Below, piece after piece: positions 43,322 through 50,931 of a DNA stretch of 64,000 nt. The notes under the pieces are model-generated. The model searched no databases. It saw only the letters and a program-made list of their open reading frames with translations, and was not told where the DNA came from. The stretch is taken from contig CBDHFM010000030.1 of NCBI GenBank assembly GCA_965262505.1, forward strand, positions 868,001-932,000. The letters run 5' to 3'. Within the stretch, counting starts at the first letter, position 1. Each line of letters starts with the position of its first letter. This DNA comes from JACPPO01 sp965262505 (GTDB taxonomy: Bacteria; Acidobacteriota; Vicinamibacteria; Vicinamibacterales; UBA2999). The translations under genes were made by a program, and so were the position numbers.

Positions 43322-43795
43322 TTACTGGCTAAGAACCGCGTCGATACCGGCTTGCGCGCATTCATCTTGGAATCGCGGCCCACCAACGCCGACGGCACCA
43401 GCAACCTTACCGTCCACCACGATCGGTATCCCGCCACCCTTGGGAAAATCATTGATCCAAACGGAGGCCTGATTACCACCGCTCATGACCGTTTCTTCAA
43501 GTACGGTGGTTGGACGGCCCCAATGCGCCGCCGTCTTCGCTTTGAGGATCGCGGTTTCCGCAGTTGTTGCGCCACCAGCCTGCATGACGTGGAAATCCAT
43601 CAAAACACCGGACATATCGACGACAGCCACGCCGACCACGGCATTGCGCTCGGCCGCAAAGGCGAGACAAGTGTCGACGATTTTTCTGGCCGCATCCGTC
43701 GTCAATTGCTTGCGATCGAAAAACGCAGACTGCGCCATTACGCTGTTCGACGACAACAATGTGAGCACCACAACAATGATGATCTTGTTCCACAT
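43322..43795 (-). CDS. Exported GlcG/HbpS-like protein
   Basis: 157 aa with signal peptide IIIVVVLTLLSSNSVMAQ. Family motifs: LTTDAARKIVDTCLAFAAER, VVGVAVVDMSGVLMDFHVMQ, AILKAKTAAHW, FPKGGGIPIVVDGKVAGAVG, VGGPRFQDECAQAGIDAV. HbpS-type members bind heme, others accompany glycolate or alcohol oxidation genes; which applies here is not visible. Located 104 nt upstream of the Tat flavoprotein on the same strand, formerly perhaps one operon. The CCCCGTAGTGTCCC repeat (43824-43837) lies directly upstream. Confidence 0.85.
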   Translation of the reverse strand: MWNKIIIVVVLTLLSSNSVMAQSAFFDRKQLTTDAARKIVDTCLAFAAERNAVVGVAVVDMSGVLMDFHVMQAGGATTAETAILKAKTAAHWGRPTTVLEETVMSGGNQASVWINDFPKGGGIPIVVDGKVAGAVGVGGPRFQDECAQAGIDAVLSQ

Positions 43796-43967
43796 TTTCT
43801 TACACCTCTATTTTTTTCACCGACCCCGTAGTGTCCCGAAACTCGATCGACGGCATTCTTGGCCATCTGCAGCCCAGTGAAGGGCCCATTCGTGCGGTCA
43901 ACAGGCGAAAGTTCTTCTCCCCCAATTCAGTCTGAGACCTCGGCTGACTACTGGAACACTACGAGCG

Positions 43968-44795
43968 TCAGTGCGTCAGCGCGTACAGGAACGCATTGAT
44001 CCCAAACGCGTAGCCGCGCGGGCTGAACGCATAGAAGTACGACGCATCGTCCCCCTCGCGCTCCCACGAGTCCTGGATGTCGGTGTTGTGGGTCATCAGG
44101 ACCATGATTCGACCGTCGTCATCGGCAACCGCGCGAACGTACGGCACCGCGCTGTCGGCTCCCCGCTCGGACGTGCCTCCGCCAGAGCGCATGAAGAAAT
44201 TGATGCTCGGGATCTGTGGGATCTCGGTGACTTCGAACTGCATGCGGAAGAGCACGTGATCCAGTGGAAGATCGAAGATAGGGTACTCGCCTGTGGGGAG
44301 CACTTTTCGGAGCTGTCCGACCCAGTCCTGCCAATCATAGAAGCCCCAGGAGTCATCCGTCCACAACATGCCGCCTTTGAGGAGGTACTCCCGCAGTCGT
44401 GGGGCATGGTCGTCTGTAATGAACGCGCGTTCTGGCGCAGACATGATCACCAGTGGGCATTGAAACAGTTCGTCGCCATCTATTCGCACGAGTAGGTGAT
44501 TGGGCCGTCCGGTCCCGTCCTTGCTGACATCGATTGTGGTCAGCTCCGACAGCCGAATCGACATGTTGATATCGGCGTTCGGGTAGTCGGTCGTCCATCC
44601 CCCTCCCCCGCGGCGTCGGTTCAAGGCGGAGCCGTACACCAGTCGGCAGTAGTGAAACTGGCCGTCAAAGTCGAGGTTGGTGGCGACCTGGGGCTGGAAG
44701 AAACGCCGCCCGAACTGTCCTTGGGCGACACCTGCGGCGGCTATGAAGACGACGGCCAGGACGATCAGGACGCGCGAAATAGACATGAATGGCAC
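43968..44795 (-). CDS. DUF4159-domain exported protein
   Basis: 275 aa. Signal peptide SRVLIVLAVVFIAAAGVAQG. The DUF4159 fold is recognisable: FDGQFHYCRLVYGSALNRRR, WTTDYPNADINMSIRLSELT, LFQCPLVIMSAPERAFITDD, LREYLLKGGMLWTDDSWGFY, PLDHVLFRMQFEVTEIPQIP, GRIMVLMTHNTDIQDSWERE, YAFGINAFLYALTH. The fold resembles glutamine-amidotransferase-like domains, but function is unknown. Common in Acidobacteriota and Planctomycetota. Divergent from GDTLVV-5 across a 251-bp gap containing a CCCCGTAGTGTCC repeat. Confidence 0.85.
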   Translation of the reverse strand: MPFMSISRVLIVLAVVFIAAAGVAQGQFGRRFFQPQVATNLDFDGQFHYCRLVYGSALNRRRGGGGWTTDYPNADINMSIRLSELTTIDVSKDGTGRPNHLLVRIDGDELFQCPLVIMSAPERAFITDDHAPRLREYLLKGGMLWTDDSWGFYDWQDWVGQLRKVLPTGEYPIFDLPLDHVLFRMQFEVTEIPQIPSINFFMRSGGGTSERGADSAVPYVRAVADDDGRIMVLMTHNTDIQDSWEREGDDASYFYAFSPRGYAFGINAFLYALTH

Positions 44796-45046
44796 AGTCT
44801 AACGCGATAGCGACCCCTCCAGGCTGCCGGGCTCCCGGCCCCGCCCCGTAGTGTCCGAAAACTCAGCCGACCCGCCTCGGCACGATCGCTTATCGGGTCG
44901 CGGATCGGGTCCGATCCGCCAGATCGGCGAAAGTGGGCTGCGACCGCCGGTCATCGGGCATAATGTGCGCTGTCGGGAGGCTGTTGGGGAGCTAATCTTC
45001 GGGAAGCCTCTGGTGCTTCCTATTTCGTGGCCGGCCCGCTGCTTTT

Positions 45047-45961
45047 ATGACGACCAAGGTTTACCGCGTCGGTGCGCTCTGTGCCGTCGGCGCAATCGGT
45101 GCGGTCGGTATATGGCTCGCCCTCGGGGCGCGAACCGCGACCGCTCGTATCCCGAACTTCGCGCCTGACGACCGGACCTCCTGGTATCCGGACCGGGAGG
45201 ACGGCGACAACTGGCTGCCGCCGGAGGGCGGCGGGCCCGGCCCGATCGTGTCGCACCCCGATCACCCCTATGTTCCGAACGGCCCTGAGAGAACCACCGG
45301 GGAAAATCCGACATTCCGGATCGCCGATCTGACCAATCCCATTCTGCAGCCTTGGGTGCGCGAGCAGATGCAGCGCGACAACGACGGAGTGCTGGCCGGC
45401 AAGATCCCGTTCATGGCCCGAGAAAGGTGCTACCCGCCGGGTGTGGCGTGGAATATCTTCCGCCGCGTGACCCCACCGATGGTCTTTTTCGTGCAGCAGC
45501 CGGACTTCGTGCTGCTCATGTATCGTGGCGATAATCAGATACGGCACGTCTATCTAAACGTGCCGCATTCGGAGAATCCGACGCCTTCCTGGAGCGGCGA
45601 ATCCGTCGGCTACTACGAGGGCGGCGACACGCTCGTCGTCGACACGATCGGGATCCTCGTGCATCCCTATAATTTCGTCGACAATTACCGCACGCCGCAC
45701 ACCGACCAGCTCCACGTCGTCGAGCGTTATCGCATCAGCCCCGATGGCCAGACCATGGACGTGAGCGTGCGTTTCGAGGATCCCGGTGCCTTCACGATGC
45801 CGTGGGAAGCCCGGCAGCATTACGCCAAGTCGGAAATAGGCCCGATCGAAGAAACCCTCTGCGCCGAGGGCGCGGGACGCGGCACGGACGTCTTCAACTG
45901 GGGCCTTACCCATGCGGCGGAGCTGGCGCCGATGCCGCAGGACGACACGCCGGATTTCTGA
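45047..45961 (+). CDS. Exported protein of the GDTLVV family, member 5
   Basis: 304 aa. Signal or anchor VGALCAVGAIGAVGIWLALG. Longer N-terminal part (FRIADLTNPILQPWVREQMQ, FMARERCYPPGVAWNIFRRV), then FVLLMYRGDNQIRHVYLNVP, core GESVGYYEGGDTLVVDTIGI with one extra Gly, RTPHTDQLHVVERYR, VSVRFEDPGAFTMPWEARQH and late Cys ETLCAEGAG. The first-half Cys and the last Cys are family positions and may pair. Convergent with DUF6152-2 (66-nt gap). Confidence 0.85.
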   Translation: MTTKVYRVGALCAVGAIGAVGIWLALGARTATARIPNFAPDDRTSWYPDREDGDNWLPPEGGGPGPIVSHPDHPYVPNGPERTTGENPTFRIADLTNPILQPWVREQMQRDNDGVLAGKIPFMARERCYPPGVAWNIFRRVTPPMVFFVQQPDFVLLMYRGDNQIRHVYLNVPHSENPTPSWSGESVGYYEGGDTLVVDTIGILVHPYNFVDNYRTPHTDQLHVVERYRISPDGQTMDVSVRFEDPGAFTMPWEARQHYAKSEIGPIEETLCAEGAGRGTDVFNWGLTHAAELAPMPQDDTPDF

Positions 45962-46026
45962 GTGAATCCGTGTCTGAGGATCTGACGCGTCGGGCGTACC
46001 GGGCACCGGCGCCGCTCGGACCCGCC

Positions 46027-46398
46027 CTAAAACTGCACGACCTTCCCGTCCGGAAGCGTGAGCGATCCCGTTGCCGCGCCGCCAGGGCTGCCGTCCTTCA
46101 GGGGATGCACGTCCACCGAGATTTCCATTCCCGGCGTGAGCGTCTTCGGCACCCAGCCCTTATCCGCCAAGGTGCTCGGCGATGAGAGTTCAACCGCCCA
46201 TTGTGTCGGCTGGCCCTCGGCGACGGGAACCATCATCACGATCCAGGAATGCGGATTGATCCACTGGAATTCCTTGACCGTGCCCTCGAGCGTCACCTCC
46301 TTGGTGCTATCGAACATGGCAAAGGAATGATGCGCGAATGCCGTGGTCGCGCACATGGCAACCACGATACCCACGAGGCCGAGTGCTTTGAATCTCAT
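46027..46398 (-). CDS. DUF6152 exported protein 2
   Basis: 123 aa. Signal peptide FKALGLVGIVVAMCATTAFA cleaved before HHSF. Mature core HHSFAMFDSTKEVTLEGTVK, EFQWINPHSWIVMMVPVAEG, then ELSSPSTLADKGWVPKTLTP and VDVHPLKDGSPGGAATGSLT. This is the archetypal DUF6152 layout: N-terminal HHSF, INPHSWI, and GW near the middle. The N-terminal His pair freed by signal cleavage resembles copper-binding amino-terminal sites, which is my inference. Divergent from GDTLVV-6 (156-nt gap), convergent with GDTLVV-5. Confidence 0.9.
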   Translation of the reverse strand: MRFKALGLVGIVVAMCATTAFAHHSFAMFDSTKEVTLEGTVKEFQWINPHSWIVMMVPVAEGQPTQWAVELSSPSTLADKGWVPKTLTPGMEISVDVHPLKDGSPGGAATGSLTLPDGKVVQF

Positions 46399-46554
46399 GT
46401 CGCGTCTCCCCGCCGTATGGTCAGGATTTGGGAATGTTCGTCCGGTGCGGCACGGCAGCCTACGCCGGTCCCAGCCTGGCCGACATCATATAGCAACGCG
46501 GAGGGGCAGAATATGGCTTCCGCAACATGTGAGCGGCTTTTGGGGAGGGGACTT

Positions 46555-47310
46555 ATGGAAGACCTCCACGTGCGCGCCAGGGCCGGTTCGGCACGTGCGG
46601 CCTTGCTTGCGATCTCGCTGATCTCCGGGTCGGCCTGCGGCACCGGCGCGGCGCCGGATATCTCCGGCACCTATTGGGCGACCCAGTACTACGCCAACAT
46701 TCAGGTGGTCGGGGGTGGCGAATTGCCGCTCACCGCGAGCGGCAACGCCGCGTATGCCACGAACATGGCCGGGCTAGAAGACGGATCGATCGTCGACCGG
46801 GCGCGCACGTATTGCACGGCCGACGGGCTTCCGCGTTCACTCGCCACGCCCTACCCTTTCGAGATCATCCAGGCGCCGCCGGGCCAGATCCTCATCGTGC
46901 ACGAACTGAACCATATGATCCGTCGGATCGCGATGGACGAGACGCTGCCGTCATACGAGGACCTGCTCACCGCACCGTATTTCAACGGCCATTCGGTCGG
47001 TTACTTCGAAGGCGACACGCTGGTGGTTCAAACCCGCGGCTTCAAGGATGAGACGTTCATCGACGCCACCGGCGCGCCGCACACGGACATGCTCGAGACG
47101 ACCGAGCGGATTCGCAGGATCAGCGCGACCGAGCTCGAGGACGTCATCACCATCCACGATCCCGAGTACTACACCAGGGATTGGCAGGCGCGTTTCGTGT
47201 ACACGCTGCGCAACAACCTGCGCATCGAAGACTACGTCTGCGGTTTTGAGCACCGCGACCTATCGTCGGTGACAGGTGTGCGCCGTCCCTTAGAGCCTGT
47301 AAGGAAATAA
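46555..47310 (+). CDS. GDTLVV family member 6, predicted lipoprotein
   Basis: 251 aa from ATG 46555 with GGGGAGGGG upstream (ATG 46513 is an alternative). The N-terminal AALLAISLISGSAC gives a lipobox. Core features: IVDRARTYCTADGLPRSLAT (first-half Cys), LIVHELNHMIRRIAMDETLP, GHSVGYFEGDTLVVQTRGFK, GAPHTDMLETTERIRR, VITIHDPEYYTRDWQARFVY, late Cys DYVCGFEHRD. The last residues RRPLEPVRK may derive from the neighbouring ISAzo13 fragment. Divergent from DUF6152-2. Confidence 0.83.
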   Translation: MEDLHVRARAGSARAALLAISLISGSACGTGAAPDISGTYWATQYYANIQVVGGGELPLTASGNAAYATNMAGLEDGSIVDRARTYCTADGLPRSLATPYPFEIIQAPPGQILIVHELNHMIRRIAMDETLPSYEDLLTAPYFNGHSVGYFEGDTLVVQTRGFKDETFIDATGAPHTDMLETTERIRRISATELEDVITIHDPEYYTRDWQARFVYTLRNNLRIEDYVCGFEHRDLSSVTGVRRPLEPVRK

Positions 47311-47546
47311 CTGCTTGTACTGTTGATCGGCGAGTAGTACGCTGCGCCCGTGGAGGTGGCCACCCTGCGGGCAAAGCATGCAGCGCTGGCGCCCGTGCTC
47401 ACGGAGCGATCGCGCCGGGTGTGGGCGGCGACTGAGGCCCAGGCGATCGGTTATGGCGGCACGGCGCTGGTCGCCCGAGCCACGGGTATCGCGACATCGA
47501 CCATCCAGCGCGGTTTGCGTGAATTGACGGCGGACGAGCCGCTCGC
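47311..47546 (+). pseudogene. ISAzo13-family transposase, N-terminal fragment
   Basis: The frame from GTG 47350 reads VATLRAKHAALAPVLTERSR, RVWAATEAQAIGYGGTALVA, RATGIATSTIQRGLRELTAD, EPLA, the N-terminus of ISAzo13-type transposases (helix-turn-helix included). It breaks at about 47547 into the reverse-oriented GDTLVV-7, whose 3' end it replaces. The left edge of the element is uncertain. Confidence 0.75.
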
Positions 47547-48103
47547 GTGTCGCCCTCCCAACGGCCGACGGAGTAGCCGTGCCAGTACGGCTGGGGGTCG
47601 CCTTGCGGCGGGAGACGCCGGCCGTCGGTGTAGATCGTGCGCCGGCCGTAGTTCGACTCGTAGATGATGAAGGTCCGTCGCGGGGTGTGGACGATCTCCC
47701 GCGGCTGCGGATCCAGATGGTACTGAAGCGGACCCTGGGGAAGACACAGCGCATCGGGGTTGTCGATCCGACGATTCGCGATGCGCTGCTTGGAGAGCTC
47801 CGCCGCCCACGGCTGGAACGGCAGCCCTTCCTTGATTCCCGCGCCGATGTTGCCGAACCTCGCCAGCGGCGGCCGGGCGGGCGGCGCGCTGCCCGGCGCT
47901 TCCGTCCGCTGCGATCGCATCCAGATGCCGGACAAGTCCGGCTTGCCATCGGCCTGGCGTGGCGCAGGCGCGGCGAGATTCGGCTTGCCGTCAGGCCCTT
48001 TCGGCACTCCGGATTGCGGGCGTAAGGGCCACTGCGCGGACAGCGACGGCGAGAGGGCAGCAACGATGGCTGCCAACATCGTCACGGTAAACCACCGTTT
48101 CAT
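47547..48103 (-). pseudogene. GDTLVV family member 7, C-terminally truncated
   Basis: Signal peptide VTMLAAIVAALSPSLSAQ. Mature part: GKPDLSGIWMRSQRTEAPGS, AANRR-type IANRRIDNPDALCLPQGPLQ (first-half Cys), PREIVHTPRRTFIIYESNYG, RRTIYTDGRRLPPQGDPQPY, then WHGYSVGRWEGDT, where the sequence switches to ISAzo13. The core VV and everything after are gone. Read-through adds about 50 non-family residues. Downstream of DUF6152-3 on the same strand (114-nt gap). Confidence 0.85.
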
Positions 48104-48217
48104 GTCAGCCTCCTGATCTAGTCCGATAGGATGCGCGACCCGGCCACATCGAGGCGCACGGCGCCTGCGTCGGCTCCGCCCAACCGGTCCGATTGCTTCC
48201 GCCGACTTATATGAACC

Positions 48218-48619
48218 TCAGGGTTGCGGTGCCTGACTCGACCCGGAAAACAGCTTCTGACCGGTACTCGTCAAGATCACCACCCGGGCGTTCGCGTTGG
48301 TCGATCCGTTCCTGGCTCGGTAGCCTTCCACGGTGACGACATCGCCGATCTTCAGCGATCGCCGCGTCCAGCCCAACCGCATGAGCCCGTTCGGACTCCC
48401 CAGCTCGAGCCCCCAATTCGCGACCTTGCCCGTCTCGTCCTTGACGTCGATGTGCAGCCAGGCGTGCGGGTTCGTCCAATCGATTCGCGTGACGCCACCC
48501 GTCAGCGTGACGGCCTTCTCCTCGTCGAATTCCGCCGAAAACGCGTGATGCGCGACGACCGGCCGCCCGGCGAGGAGTAACCCGACCCCGACAAGGACAA
48601 CAGCGGTGTTAATTTTCAT
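48218..48619 (-). CDS. DUF6152 exported protein 3
   Basis: 133 aa from ATG 48619 (ACACCTCC-rich upstream region, in rc GGAGGTGT, gives a ribosome-binding site). Signal peptide TAVVLVGVGLLLAGRPVVA cleaved before HHAF. Core HHAFSAEFDEEKAVTLTGGV, TRIDWTNPHAWLHIDVKDET, NWGLELGSPNGLMRLGWTRR, VVTVEGYRARNGSTNANARV. The frame is open further upstream but without signal-peptide sense. First gene of a pair with GDTLVV-7. Confidence 0.9.
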   Translation of the reverse strand: MKINTAVVLVGVGLLLAGRPVVAHHAFSAEFDEEKAVTLTGGVTRIDWTNPHAWLHIDVKDETGKVANWGLELGSPNGLMRLGWTRRSLKIGDVVTVEGYRARNGSTNANARVVILTSTGQKLFSGSSQAPQP

Positions 48620-48756
48620 GGACACACCTCCGCGTGAGTTCGCGCCATTGTCTGGTTGCGGTACCCCGTACGTCAAGGAGTCTTCGGAAGCAGCGCCGTC
48701 CAGTTCAGAATGAGCGTAATCGGCGAGACCGCCGCGTCGTCACATCCAGGACACTA

Positions 48757-48850
48757 CGGGCATGGGCGGAGTCTACCGCGCGCGGGACACGAAGCTGGAT
48801 CGTGATGTGGCGATCAAGGTGCTGCCTGTGCCAGACCTCGATTGGAGCCC
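48757..48850 (+). pseudogene. Ser/Thr kinase scrap fused to a duplicated gene end
   Basis: GMGGVYRARDTKLDRDVAIK then VLPVPDLDW, the glycine-rich loop through the catalytic Lys of a PknB-like kinase. The next base begins a 159-bp copy of the end of the LVIVD-type gene, out of frame. The stretch coding IKVLPVPDLDW recurs at 62171-62205. Confidence 0.75.
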
Positions 48851-48852
48851 GA

Positions 48853-49011
48853 GGGTACGTCTACAGCGCCGATCGCGCGGGCACGGGCATGCACATCCTG
48901 GAGCTGACCGGCACCGCGCGGGCCGTCGCGAACTTCCAGTGACATGGGGTCAGACCCCACGAAGAGGAGGCGACGCGCGGCGCAGATCGGCGATGGGAAA
49001 CTAACGTGATG
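48853..49011 (+). repeat. 159-bp duplicate of the 3' end of the LVIVD-type gene
   Basis: Matches 54483-54641 without gaps, with only about five substitutions, all in the non-coding half. It covers the last 30 codons (GYVYSADRAGTGMHILELTG ...), the stop and a following TGGGGTCAGACCCCA palindrome. Confidence 0.9.
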
Positions 49012-49128
49012 ACCCCGTAGTGACAATGCCCTCCGCGATTCGCAGCCCTTGGCCGCTTATTCGCACCATACGGGAGAAACGCGCCGTTCTTGCCAACTTG
49101 ACAGTGCCGGTGTGGGTGTGGATGTCGA
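49012..49128. repeat. IS6-like terminal-repeat debris
   Basis: Contains CCCCGTAGTG directly joined to GACAATGCC (49013-49029) and CCAACTTGACAGTGCC (49093-49108), both resembling IS6 ends. No gene. Confidence 0.5.
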
Positions 49129-50928
49129 TCAGCTAGCCGCGTCGCGGAGCCATTTCGCCTGGACACGCAACGACACGCTGTTTGACGTCCCTCCATCCGG
49201 TGGACGATTGAACACCGTAATCTTCACGGTGCGATCCCCATACACACCGTTGAGCTGAAATGGACCCGGCTCGTTGAACCGGTTTGGCAGGGCACGGGCC
49301 ACGACGCTCGCAGGGATTCTGGCTTTCAACGTCCGAATATCGACGAATGTCGTCGCCACGGACACGCCGTCGACGCGCACGATCGAATCGCTGATGAACC
49401 CGACACCCTCCACGGTCATCTCAAATTCCGAATTTCCCTCGGCAACGGCATTCGGTGTAATCCCGCTGATTTCCGGTTCTGGCGTCGAGGGGATCGCTCT
49501 AACCGCACCCTGGGGTCTCGTATAGTCGGCCGTATACCCCAGGCGAACGAACTGGCCGCCTTTCATGACGCGTTCGATCGCGCGGGTATTGTCGATATCG
49601 TCGAGCGGGTTGGCGCCAAGCACCACGATGTCCGCAAAAGCCCCTGGCCCGATGAAACCGACCGCAGGTTGTGTTGGGACCTTCCGTCTGGCCGTCATGA
49701 CTTCCGCACCCCAAATCGTCATCGACCTGAGGGCCTGCATTGGCGTGAGCCCGACCTCCACCAGCATCGCCATCTCCATGCGCTGATTGAAGCCGGTCGC
49801 CCCTGGAAACGGGTCGTCGGTTCCACCCATGACCTTGCCACCCGCTTGCACCCAGCGTTTCACGAACTCACCTGACAACCGATACGCCTCGCTGAACGCC
49901 TGTATTTCGCTAGGCGAGAGTTTCGCCAGCGGAACAAGGTTTTCATGCCGGCTGGAGAAGTTTCTGATGGCCCTGAACTTGAGGAGCGATCCGTCGGCAA
50001 GATTCTGCGGGTAGTACGCCATCAATGCGCCGTTTCTGTAGAGGTCGTACATCAGGTCTTCGTGCTTGCGAGCCAGCGAGCTCTGCGACCCGAGTTCGTA
50101 ACCCATCGTGGGATTAAGGTACACCCCGCGCTGGACGGCCTCTCGAATCATCTGCTCCATTCGCGGAACGTCCTTCAGGAACAACCCCCAGTGCAGATAG
50201 TCGCCTTTCTGATAGTTCTCCAACTCCCGCGGCGTCATCAGCGCCTGCGCGAATCCCCAGATATGCTCGATCCCATCGTGCCCGATCCTGACGGACTCGG
50301 GAGCCAGATCGGAGTGACCGAATATGAACAAGCCGGCTTCGTGAACAGCTTCCGCCGCCCACTCCCACATCTGTCTATTGCCGGGCGAGAACTGCGGCAT
50401 GCTGGCCATGTCCGGTTCGCCCTTCAGCCATTCCTGCACGCCCGCCCGGACCTCGTCCCGCGTCATCGAGACGTCGATGAACGCGTTCAGCCTCGCGCTG
50501 CCGACGCCGAACAGCCGTGGCGCACGGAAGTCAGGCGAGTGGGACTCCCTCCAGTACGTGTCCCCCAGATCGGCACTCGCCCCGAGCGTCATGGCGCTCG
50601 TTACGCCGAAATTGAGAAACAGCTCTCTAAGGAACGGCTGATAGTGGACGTGAGAATCGAAGAGGCCTGGAATGACGAAGGTGCCCGACAAGTCCACGCG
50701 GGCGGCGCCGGCCGGAATCGGGGTCGTCCTATCTCCGAAGGCCGTGATCCTGTCCCCCTCGATCACGATGACGGCGTCAGCAACGGTGGTCCCCTCCACG
50801 ACGTCGATGACCGTTGCTCCCGTGAGAGCCGTGCGACCAGCGGCTGGGGCCTGCTGCGAAAGGACGACAGTGCCGGATGCCGTGACGGCGAGCACGGCAA
50901 GCAGCACGAGCTGCCTGATGTTGCGCAT
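49129..50928 (-). CDS. Secreted amidohydrolase with a C-terminal IPT/TIG-like domain
   Basis: 599 aa. Signal peptide QLVLLAVLAVTASGTVVL. Amidohydrolase superfamily: LTGATVIDVVEGTTVADAVI, metal motif GTFVIPGLFDSHVHYQPFLR (HxH), FIFGHSDLAPESVRIGHDGI with His ligands, and Asp in KVMGGTDDPFPGATGFNQRM; PGAFADIVVLGANPLDDIDN closes the composite beta domain. Residues about 490-590 (EISGITPNAVAEGNSEFEMT) look like an IPT/TIG Ig-like domain. The substrate is unknown; probably hydrolyses a C-N or C-O bond in the periplasm. 3 nt downstream of the PQQ dehydrogenase gene, so co-transcribed. Confidence 0.88.
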   Translation of the reverse strand: MRNIRQLVLLAVLAVTASGTVVLSQQAPAAGRTALTGATVIDVVEGTTVADAVIVIEGDRITAFGDRTTPIPAGAARVDLSGTFVIPGLFDSHVHYQPFLRELFLNFGVTSAMTLGASADLGDTYWRESHSPDFRAPRLFGVGSARLNAFIDVSMTRDEVRAGVQEWLKGEPDMASMPQFSPGNRQMWEWAAEAVHEAGLFIFGHSDLAPESVRIGHDGIEHIWGFAQALMTPRELENYQKGDYLHWGLFLKDVPRMEQMIREAVQRGVYLNPTMGYELGSQSSLARKHEDLMYDLYRNGALMAYYPQNLADGSLLKFRAIRNFSSRHENLVPLAKLSPSEIQAFSEAYRLSGEFVKRWVQAGGKVMGGTDDPFPGATGFNQRMEMAMLVEVGLTPMQALRSMTIWGAEVMTARRKVPTQPAVGFIGPGAFADIVVLGANPLDDIDNTRAIERVMKGGQFVRLGYTADYTRPQGAVRAIPSTPEPEISGITPNAVAEGNSEFEMTVEGVGFISDSIVRVDGVSVATTFVDIRTLKARIPASVVARALPNRFNEPGPFQLNGVYGDRTVKITVFNRPPDGGTSNSVSLRVQAKWLRDAAS

Positions 50929-50931
50929 ACG

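Noticed and set aside
44581..44640. Glycine-rich run in the DUF4159 protein as a possible repeat insertion
   Set aside because: A short RRRGGGG loop only, compatible with normal loop variation in this domain.
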